Shown: positions 1 to 6,201 of the stretch, one piece after another
Layout: every line of letters begins with the position of its first letter
Numbering within the stretch: position 1 is the first letter of the stretch
Assembly: GCF_032121415.1 (NCBI RefSeq)
Contig: NZ_CP135079.1
Coordinates: 1,674,001-1,738,000, forward strand
Direction: 5' to 3'
Source: Streptomyces parvus
Lineage (GTDB): Bacteria > Actinomycetota > Actinomycetes > Streptomycetales > Streptomycetaceae
DNA length: 64,000 nucleotides
Program-made: the position numbers and the translations under genes
Notes under the pieces: model-generated
Told to the model about the DNA's origin: nothing
What the model saw: only the letters and a program-made list of their open reading frames with translations
The model's database searches: none

Positions 1-324
1 GCCGTGCGCCTCGCGGATCAGCGCGTCGGCGTCCAGCAGGTTGCCGAACATGGGGTCGATGGCCCGGTAGTCGGAGACGTCGTAGCCCGCGTCGGCCTGC
101 GGGGATGCGTAGAAGGGGGAGAGCCACACCGCGTCGACGCCCAGGTCCCTGAGGTGGGGCAGGCGGGCGGTGACGCCGGGGAGGTCGCCCATGCCGTCGC
201 CGTTGCCGTCGGCGAAGCTCCGCGGATAGACCTGGTAGATCACCGCGTCCTGCCACCAGCCGGTGCGGTGGCCCGGGGCGTCGTCGGACGTGCCGGTGGA
301 GGGGGCAGCGAGGTGCTGGGTCAT
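1..324 (-). CDS. aglA: Alpha-glucosidase, GH13 family (N-terminal 108 codons, cut by window edge)
   Basis: This is the start of a glycoside hydrolase family 13 enzyme that would hydrolyse alpha-glucosidic bonds in imported maltose or maltodextrin. Reading down from the ATG at 324, residues 23-39 give the GH13 opening (WWQDAVIYQVYPRSFAD), followed by DGxGDLPG and, near residue 63, LGVDAVWLSPFYxSP, which starts the TIM barrel. There is no signal peptide, so it should be cytoplasmic. It lies 111 bp downstream of malG on the same strand and so is probably the last gene of the mal operon; nothing notable is seen in that gap. The catalytic residues lie outside the window. An oligo-1,6-glucosidase is possible, but the mal context favours an alpha-glucosidase. 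Confidence 0.85.
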   Translation of the reverse strand, partial: MTQHLAAPSTGTSDDAPGHRTGWWQDAVIYQVYPRSFADGNGDGMGDLPGVTARLPHLRDLGVDAVWLSPFYASPQADAGYDVSDYRAIDPMFGNLLDADALIREAHG

Positions 325-435
325 GTCGTCCCTGGGGTGTCTGGGTGGGGAGCGGCGCCGGTGACCGGGTCGGGGTTTCCGGCGCCGCCGTGACGGGTGC
401 GGTGATGCGTGCGGGTGCGGGGCGTCGTGGCGGTG

Positions 436-1314
436 TCAGCCCTTGACGGCTCCGGCGGACATGCCGGTGACCAGGTGCTTCTGGGCGAAGAGGAACACCA
501 GGGCGGCCGGGATGGCGATGAGGACGGAGGCCGCGGTCATGGGACCCCACTGGGCTCCGTACTGGTTGACGAACTTCTGGAGTCCGCCGGCCAGCGTGAG
601 GTTCTCGTCGCCGACCAGGAAGGCGGAGGCGTAGGCGACTTCGCCCCAGGCGGTGATGAAGGAGTAGAACGCGGTGACGGCGAGGCCCGGCTTGGCCAGC
701 GGCAGGATCAGCCGGAAGAAGGTGCCGAACGGGGTGAGGCCGTCGACCTCCCCCGACTCGTCGATCTCGCGCGGGATGGTGTCGAAGAAGCCCTTCATCA
801 TCCAGGCGCAGAACGGCACCGAGATGGTGAGGTAGGTGATGACGAGACCGGCCGGCTGGTTGAGCAGCCCCAGGGTCGACATGATGTTGTAGATCGGCAC
901 GATGAGGACGGCGACCGGGAACATCTGGGTGATCAGCAGCGTCCACATCAGCCCGCGCTTGCCGGGGAAGCGGAAGCGGCTGACCGCGTATCCGGTGGTG
1001 GCGGCGACGAAGACGCCGATCACGGTGGAGAGCGCGGAGATGATCACGGAGTTGGCGAACCAGTTGAGGAACTCGGTGTCGCGGATGAGGTTCGTGTAGT
1101 TGACGAGCGTCGTCTCGCGGAAGAAGTCCGTGGTGGTCGCGTACTTGGCGGGCTTGAGCGAGGTCAGCAGGACCCACAGCACCGGGAAGACCGCGATCAC
1201 CGAGGCGGTGATCAGGGTCAGGTGGAGGCCGGCGGAGGCGAGCGGGGAGCGCTCGCCGCGGAGGCGGACCTTGCGCACGGCGTGCCGGGCGGGGGTGTCG
1301 GTCACGGTGGTCAC
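436..1314 (-). CDS. malG: Maltose/maltodextrin ABC transporter permease MalG
   Basis: Inner-membrane subunit of the maltose importer, partner of MalF. The protein has 292 residues with about six hydrophobic segments. It carries the EAA-type loop that contacts the ATPase, read here as DESGEVDG followed by a conserved LPLAKPG. The start is taken as the GTG at 1314, which overlaps the malF stop by four bases; an in-frame ATG at 1395 would intrude deeply into malF. No ATPase gene is present in this operon. Streptomyces sugar importers of this type use the shared ATPase MsiK encoded elsewhere, which is family knowledge and not visible here. Confidence 0.93.
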   Translation of the reverse strand: MTTVTDTPARHAVRKVRLRGERSPLASAGLHLTLITASVIAVFPVLWVLLTSLKPAKYATTTDFFRETTLVNYTNLIRDTEFLNWFANSVIISALSTVIGVFVAATTGYAVSRFRFPGKRGLMWTLLITQMFPVAVLIVPIYNIMSTLGLLNQPAGLVITYLTISVPFCAWMMKGFFDTIPREIDESGEVDGLTPFGTFFRLILPLAKPGLAVTAFYSFITAWGEVAYASAFLVGDENLTLAGGLQKFVNQYGAQWGPMTAASVLIAIPAALVFLFAQKHLVTGMSAGAVKG

Positions 1315-2330
1315 CAGTTGTCTCCCTGGGAGCGCAGGACCCGCCGGTAGACGACGGCGAAGACCATCAGGAGGACGAGGATCAGCACGCCCCACGTGGA
1401 GGACTGCGCGTAGTCGCGCGGGCTGATCTCGAAGGAGAACTTGTACGCCTGGGTCACCAGGATCTGGGTCGCCTCACCGGGTCCGCCGCGGGTCAGCAGG
1501 AAGATCACCGGGAACATGTTGAAGGTCCAGATGGTGGAGAGCAGGATCACCGTGGTGGAGACCGGGCGCAGTCCGGGCAGCGTGATGTGGCGGAAGCGCT
1601 GCCAGGCGGTCGCGCCGTCCATCTCGGCCGCCTCGTACTGCTCGGAGGGGATGGACTGGAGTCCGCCGAGGAGGGCGACCATCATGAACGGGACGCCGAG
1701 CCAGACGTTGACGGCGATGACCGCGAACTTGGCCCAGGTCGGGTCGTTGAGCCACGGGACGGCGTCGAAGCCGGCGCCCCCGAGGATCTTGTTGAGCAGG
1801 CCGCGCTCCTCGTTGTAGAGGAAGCGCCAGGCGAAGACGGAGACGAAGCCGGGGATGGCCCAGGGCAGGATGAGGGCCATGCGGTAGGCGGAGCGTCCGG
1901 CGATACGGCGGTTGAGGATGTTCGCCAGGGCCATGCCGAGGGCGAACGTGATGCTCACGCAGGAGACCGTCCACACCAGTGTCCAGCCGAGCGTGCCGAG
2001 GAACTGCGAGCCGGTCAGCGCGTCGACGTAGTTGTCGGCGCCGATGAACTCGTAGGTGGCGGGGATCTCGTTGACCCCGATGGAGCGGGCGACGTTGCGC
2101 TCGTCTGCGTCGGTCAGCGAGAGGTAGATACCGCGGACCAGCGGATAACCGATGATCACGCCGATCACGACGACGACCGGGGCGACCATGGCCCAGGCGT
2201 ACCAGTGGACCGACAGGGCGCGCCGGAGGCGGCCGGGGGTCGGCGGTGGGGTGCCAGTACCGCGGCTCCGGCCGCGGGCGGTGTTCTCGCCCGCGGCCTT
2301 CACCACCGACTGGCTGGTGTGGACAGCCAT
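1311..2330 (-). CDS. malF: Maltose/maltodextrin ABC transporter permease MalF
   Basis: Membrane permease of 339 residues that pairs with MalG. After a basic, low-complexity cytoplasmic N-terminus of about 35 residues, the first membrane helix (YAWAMVAPVVVVIGVIIGYP) begins, and about five more follow. The EAA loop is seen as EQYEAAEMDGATAWQRF, with the usual LPGLRP after it. The family is the MalF/UgpA type of binding-protein-dependent permeases, here without the long periplasmic P2 loop of the enterobacterial protein. It lies 19 bp after malE and shares a 4-bp overlap with malG, so translation of the two permeases is probably coupled. Confidence 0.93.
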   Translation of the reverse strand: MAVHTSQSVVKAAGENTARGRSRGTGTPPPTPGRLRRALSVHWYAWAMVAPVVVVIGVIIGYPLVRGIYLSLTDADERNVARSIGVNEIPATYEFIGADNYVDALTGSQFLGTLGWTLVWTVSCVSITFALGMALANILNRRIAGRSAYRMALILPWAIPGFVSVFAWRFLYNEERGLLNKILGGAGFDAVPWLNDPTWAKFAVIAVNVWLGVPFMMVALLGGLQSIPSEQYEAAEMDGATAWQRFRHITLPGLRPVSTTVILLSTIWTFNMFPVIFLLTRGGPGEATQILVTQAYKFSFEISPRDYAQSSTWGVLILVLLMVFAVVYRRVLRSQGDNW

Positions 2331-2349
2331 CAGTCGGCCAACCTTCCTG

Positions 2350-3618
2350 TTACTTCCAGTCCTTCAGGAGCTTGCGGTACGAGTCGCCGGTGGCCTTGGC
2401 GGCCTTCTCCGGCGTGGTCTGGCCGGTGAGGACCTTGGTGTACTCGATGCGCAGCGGCTCGAAGAGGCTGCCGCCCTCCGGGATCCAGGGGCGCTCGACG
2501 GCGGTCTCGACGACCGGCTTGAAGAAGCCGACGATCTCGCTGTCGACCGCTTCCTTCTTGGCGTACGCGGAGGTGCGGGTGGGCAGCAGGTTCAGCTCGC
2601 CGGCGGCGGTGGCCTGGCTGTCCACGGACGTCATGTACTCGACGAAGGCGTAGGAGGCGTCGAGGTTCTTGGAGCCGGCGTAGACGGCGAGGTTGTGGCC
2701 GCCCTGCGGGGCGCCCTGGGCGGCGGAGCCGGCCGGGACCGGGGCGACGCCCAGGTTGTCCTTGTCCGTGAACTCACTGCCGGTCAGGGTGTCGGCGACG
2801 GCCCAGGGGCCGTTGATCATCATCGCGACGTCGCCGTTCTTGAACGCCTGCATCATGTTCTCCCAGCCGTCCGAGGCATCCGTCTTCGCGGTGCCGTCGT
2901 CGACCAGTTCCTTGACCGCCTTGAACGCCTTGACGCCCTCGGGCTTGTCGATGGTGACGCTCTTGGAGCCGGCGTCGACCATGTCGCCGCCCTCGCCGTA
3001 CAGGAAGGAGAGGAAGTAGTACGGGTCGTCGCCGCGGAGGTAGAGGCCGGTCTTGCCGGTCTTGTCCTTGATCTTCTTGGCGACGGTCTTGAGGTCGGCC
3101 AGGTCGGCGGGCGCCTCGACACCGGCCTCCTCGAACATCTTCTTGTTGTAGAAAATGCCCATGGAGTCGATGACCTGCGGGACGGCGTAGGTCTTGTCCT
3201 CGTACTTGGTGGACGCGACGGCCTGCTTGAGGAAGTCGTCCTGGTTCTTCAGGGCGGCGGTGCCGTCCAGCGGGGCCAGGTAGCCGAGGTTGGCGAAGTC
3301 CGGCGTCCAGGCGACCTCGGAGCGGATCACGTCGGGCGCGCCGTCGCCGGCCTGGGCGGCGTTCTTGAACTTGTTCTGCGCCTCGCCGAAGGGCACGTTG
3401 ACGTACTTGACGTCGACCTTCGGGTGCTTCTTCTCGAAGCCTTCGGCCAGCTTCTTGAAGACCTTGTCCTCGCTGCCGACGCTGGAGGTGTCCCACCAGG
3501 TCACGGTGCCGGAGAGCTCGCCCGAGCTCTTGCTGCCGGTCTCGTCGTCGCTGCCGCAGGCGGTCGCCGCGAGCGCCAGGGCCGCGACCAGGGCGGTGGC
3601 CGTTATGCCACGTCGCAT
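2350..3618 (-). CDS. malE: Maltose/maltodextrin-binding lipoprotein MalE
   Basis: Extracellular solute-binding lipoprotein of 422 residues that captures maltose or maltodextrin for MalFG. The N-terminus (MRRG, then a hydrophobic stretch) ends in LAATAC with the lipidated cysteine at residue 21, followed by a charged, flexible GSDDETGSK linker. The family-1 binding-protein pattern is present: SGTVTWWDTS near residue 36, VDVKYVNVPFGEAQNKF, and late motifs such as MMINGPWA. The ATG at 3618 follows AAGGAG at a good distance. As the first gene of the operon it follows the malE/malR intergenic region with operator-like palindromes, so expression is probably maltose-inducible through MalR. Confidence 0.95.
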   Translation of the reverse strand: MRRGITATALVAALALAATACGSDDETGSKSSGELSGTVTWWDTSSVGSEDKVFKKLAEGFEKKHPKVDVKYVNVPFGEAQNKFKNAAQAGDGAPDVIRSEVAWTPDFANLGYLAPLDGTAALKNQDDFLKQAVASTKYEDKTYAVPQVIDSMGIFYNKKMFEEAGVEAPADLADLKTVAKKIKDKTGKTGLYLRGDDPYYFLSFLYGEGGDMVDAGSKSVTIDKPEGVKAFKAVKELVDDGTAKTDASDGWENMMQAFKNGDVAMMINGPWAVADTLTGSEFTDKDNLGVAPVPAGSAAQGAPQGGHNLAVYAGSKNLDASYAFVEYMTSVDSQATAAGELNLLPTRTSAYAKKEAVDSEIVGFFKPVVETAVERPWIPEGGSLFEPLRIEYTKVLTGQTTPEKAAKATGDSYRKLLKDWK

Positions 3619-3701
3619 CTGAACTCCTTCAACTGCCGTACCGCTCCGTCGCGGCGCCGGGTCGACGTGAACGTAACAAGGATGAAAGACGACCGAAAGA
3701 C

Positions 3702-3722
3702 CTTGCGGAAGATTTCTGCAAG
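3702..3722. promoter_or_regulatory. Candidate MalR operator upstream of malE
   Basis: A near-perfect inverted repeat: CTTGC at 3702-3706 and GCAAG at 3718-3722 flank GAA...TTC around a three-base centre. LacI-family repressors bind such symmetric sites, and CTTGCAG-type motifs are known in Streptomyces maltose and amylase promoters. It lies about 85-105 bp before the malE start inside the 346-bp malE/malR gap (3619-3964). Apart from the operators and the malR -10 box listed here, I see nothing else in that gap. Confidence 0.65.
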
Positions 3723-3867
3723 CCTTGGTGATCGTTACATTCGCGTGTCCTCAAGGTTGCCGTCAAGCCCCTTGACGACCCTCGCCCACCCCTGGCAGGG
3801 GCGGGCGGGCCTGGCCATATCCACAGGGCGACGATCCGGCAACGGTCCGCGATCCGGGCCCGCAAGT

Positions 3868-3877
3868 CCTTGCAAGG
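3868..3877. promoter_or_regulatory. Second operator-like palindrome CCTTGCAAGG
   Basis: A perfect 10-bp palindrome sharing the CTTGC/GCAAG half-sites of the site at 3702-3722, placed nearer malR. It may be a second MalR site, allowing autoregulation or looping. This is inference from motif similarity and position. Confidence 0.45.
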
Positions 3878-3950
3878 CGTTGCCGGAAGCCCGCCCGAAA
3901 CCCCGTCCCACACGGCCCCCCGCACAGTGGGCAATCCGACACGGGCCCGG

Positions 3951-3956
3951 TACAGT
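3951..3956 (+). promoter_or_regulatory. Probable -10 box of a leaderless malR promoter
   Basis: TACAGT ends nine bases before the malR ATG at 3965, the spacing expected when transcription starts at or next to the start codon. No Shine-Dalgarno sequence lies upstream of that ATG, which agrees with a leaderless mRNA. No convincing -35 box is seen. Confidence 0.45.
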
Positions 3957-3964
3957 CGCATCCC

Positions 3965-5008
3965 ATGACCGCACGGCTTGCCGATATCGCAACTCAGGCG
4001 GGGGTCAGCGAAGCGACGGTCAGCCGAGTCCTGAACGGCAAGCCCGGAGTCGCGGCGGCCACCCGCGAATCCGTCCTCGCGGCGCTCGACGTCCTCGGCT
4101 ACGAACGCCCGGTGCGGCTGCGCAGGCGCAGCGCGGGGCTGGTCGGCCTGATCACCCCGGAGTTGGAGAACCCGATCTTCCCGGCGCTGGCCCAGGTCAT
4201 CGGCCAGGCGCTGACGCGGCAGGGCTACACCCCGGTGCTGGCGACCCAGACCCCCGGCGGCTCCACCGAGGACGAACTCACCGAAATGCTGGTGGACCGG
4301 GGCGTCTCGGGCATCATCTTCGTCTCCGGGCTGCACGCGGACACTTCGGCGGATATGCAGCGCTACGAGCAACTGCGCGGCCAGGGCGTCCCCTTCGTCC
4401 TGGTGAACGGCTTCTCCGCCAAGGTGCAGGCGCCGTTCATCTCCCCGGACGACCGGGCGGCGATGCGGCTGGCGGTGACGCATCTGGCGGCGCTCGGCCA
4501 CACCCGGATCGGCCTGGCGGTCGGCCCCAAGCGCTTCGTTCCGGTGCTCCGCAAGATCGAGGGCTTCCACGCGACGATGCGGGAGCAGCTGGGCCTCGCC
4601 GAGGAGGAGATCGAGAAGCTGGTCCAGCACTCCCTGTACACGCTGGAGGGCGGCCAGGCCGCCGCCACCGCGCTGATGGAGCGCGGCTGCACGGCGGTCG
4701 TGTGCGCGAGCGACATGATGGCGCTCGGGGCGATCCGGGCGGCCCGCCGGGAGTCGAGGGAGGTCCCCCGGGACCTCTCCGTGGTCGGCTACGACGATTC
4801 GCCCCTCATAGCGTTCACGGACCCGCCGCTGACGACGATCCGGCAGCCGGTGACGGCGATGGGCCAGGCCGCGGTCCGTACGCTCCTGGAGGAGATCGGC
4901 GGAACCCCGGCCCCGCACAGCGAGTTCGTCTTCATGCCCGAGCTGGTGGTTCGCGGCTCGACGGCCGCCGGACCCGCAGGCGGTTCGGGGTCGGCTCCTC
5001 GTCCTTGA
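3965..5008 (+). CDS. malR: LacI-family maltose repressor MalR
   Basis: Transcriptional repressor of 347 residues. The LacI helix-turn-helix is at the extreme N-terminus (LADIATQAGVSEATVSRVLN, residues 5-24), followed by the hinge region ending at YERPVRLRRRS. The periplasmic-binding-like sensor domain follows, with GLITPELENPIFP and, later, YDDSPLIAFTDPPLTTIRQP, typical of the family. Divergent orientation from malEFG and the palindromes between them point to repression of the maltose operon, relieved by an inducer sugar. In S. coelicolor the homologous MalR controls malE and amylase genes; that role is transferred here by homology and context. Confidence 0.93.
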   Translation: MTARLADIATQAGVSEATVSRVLNGKPGVAAATRESVLAALDVLGYERPVRLRRRSAGLVGLITPELENPIFPALAQVIGQALTRQGYTPVLATQTPGGSTEDELTEMLVDRGVSGIIFVSGLHADTSADMQRYEQLRGQGVPFVLVNGFSAKVQAPFISPDDRAAMRLAVTHLAALGHTRIGLAVGPKRFVPVLRKIEGFHATMREQLGLAEEEIEKLVQHSLYTLEGGQAAATALMERGCTAVVCASDMMALGAIRAARRESREVPRDLSVVGYDDSPLIAFTDPPLTTIRQPVTAMGQAAVRTLLEEIGGTPAPHSEFVFMPELVVRGSTAAGPAGGSGSAPRP

Positions 5009-5049
5009 GGTGCAGGACGTGCGGCCGGAACCCGACCGGAGGATGATCG

Positions 5050-5085
5050 TAGGCAGAGGAAGCTCTATGGAAGACTCTCTGCCTA
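5050..5085 (+). promoter_or_regulatory. Inverted repeat that can hide the ribosome-binding site of the PAP2 gene
   Basis: TAGGCAGAG at 5050-5058 is perfectly complementary to CTCTGCCTA at 5077-5085. Folding would place part of the GAGGA ribosome-binding site (5056-5060) in the stem and the ATG at 5067 in the 18-base loop. In RNA this could limit initiation; in DNA it could be a repressor site. Which of these applies, if either, is unknown. Confidence 0.45.
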
Positions 5086-6095
5086 TGGGTGAAACACAGG
5101 TGACAGCACAGGAAGGCCGGTCGACGGCCGGTCCTTCACCCATCGCGGCCGGGGCGGCCCCCGAGACCGCCGCCGCGTCGTCCACGCCTCCCCCGGCCAC
5201 CGGGAAGGCCGGTCGGTCGGCCCGCATCCGCTCGCTGCGGACGCCCGGCCGCCCCCGGCTCTGGTTCGAGATCCTGCTCATCGCGGTCAGTTACTGGCTG
5301 TATTCGCTCGTGCGCAATGCCGTCCCCGAGCAGAAGGCGGCGGCGCTGCGTAACGCGGACTGGATCTGGTCGGCGGAGAAGTCCCTGGGCCTCGCCTTCG
5401 AGGAATCGGTCAATCACGCGGTCAATTCCGTGACGTGGCTGATCGTGTCGATGAACTACTACTACGCGACGCTGCATTTCGTCGTGACCATCGGCGTCCT
5501 CGTCTGGCTGTTCCGACGCCATCCCGGCCGCTACGCCGCGACCCGGCTGGTGCTCTTCGCGACGACGGCCGTGGCCCTGCTCGGCTACTACCTCTATCCA
5601 CTGGCGCCACCCCGTCTGATGAACGGCGCGAACTTCATCGACACGGTCCTCGTGCACGAGACGTGGGGCTCGATGGCCTCGGGCAACTTCAAGAACATGT
5701 CGAACCAGTACGCGGCGATGCCGTCGATGCACATCGGCTGGTCGCTCTGGTGCGGTCTGACGATCTTCGCCCTGGCCTCGGTGCCGTGGGCCCGGGTCCT
5801 GGGCCTGCTCTACCCGACCCTCACCCTGGTCGTCATCGTGGCCACCGCCAACCACTTCTGGCTCGACGCGGTGGGCGGCATGGCCTGCCTCGCGTTCGGT
5901 TACGCGGTCTCCCGCGTCTGGTACGGCTCGCTGCCGCACCGGCTGCCGAAGGGGGTGCCCGGGGTGGCGGAAGGCCGGCTGACCGGACTGCGCGCGGCAC
6001 GCCTGCCCCGCCCGGCGTCAGAACCGGATCCGAAGGCACCGCCCAAGCCGGGGGCGGAGGCCGAGCCGGAGGCGGCCGGGGCGCGCATGCCGTAG
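5067..6095 (+). CDS. Integral membrane PAP2-superfamily phosphatase
   Basis: Membrane protein of 342 residues with about five or six hydrophobic segments after a 55-residue proline/alanine-rich cytoplasmic N-terminus. The PAP2 catalytic signatures are visible: the central AAMPSMHIGWSLW (S-x-H) and, further on, TANHFWLDAVGG (the second His). KxxxxxRP is not clear, so it belongs to the inositol-phosphorylceramide-synthase-like branch of PAP2 proteins. Substrates would be lipid phosphates or polyprenyl phosphates. The ATG at 5067 is chosen because GAGGA lies six bases upstream; ATGs at 5010, 5043 and 5085 are less well placed. The tail after residue 275 is basic and proline/glutamate-rich. Confidence 0.85.
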   Translation: MEDSLPMGETQVTAQEGRSTAGPSPIAAGAAPETAAASSTPPPATGKAGRSARIRSLRTPGRPRLWFEILLIAVSYWLYSLVRNAVPEQKAAALRNADWIWSAEKSLGLAFEESVNHAVNSVTWLIVSMNYYYATLHFVVTIGVLVWLFRRHPGRYAATRLVLFATTAVALLGYYLYPLAPPRLMNGANFIDTVLVHETWGSMASGNFKNMSNQYAAMPSMHIGWSLWCGLTIFALASVPWARVLGLLYPTLTLVVIVATANHFWLDAVGGMACLAFGYAVSRVWYGSLPHRLPKGVPGVAEGRLTGLRAARLPRPASEPDPKAPPKPGAEAEPEAAGARMP

Positions 6096-6173
6096 CGGCC
6101 GTGCCGTAAGGACTGCGTCTTCTCCAGCCCCTCCGACGCTTTGGAGCGGGGTCGGGGGCGGAGCCCCGTAGGG

Positions 6174-6194
6174 GCCCGGGGCCGGGCCCCGGGC
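6174..6194. terminator. GC-rich perfect hairpin between convergent genes
   Basis: GCCCGGGGCC at 6174-6183 is followed, after one base, by its exact complement at 6185-6194. It lies between the end of the PAP2 gene and the convergent glnE stop at 6202. Streptomyces terminators often lack a U tract, so this probably stops transcription from both sides. Confidence 0.6.
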
Positions 6195-6201
6195 GATACC
6201 C

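Noticed and set aside
2152..5046. Long open frame of about 960 codons on the plus strand across malE and malR
   Set aside because: It is antisense to malE and out of frame with malR; its translation is Arg/Gly/Val-rich low complexity, as produced by GC-biased third positions.
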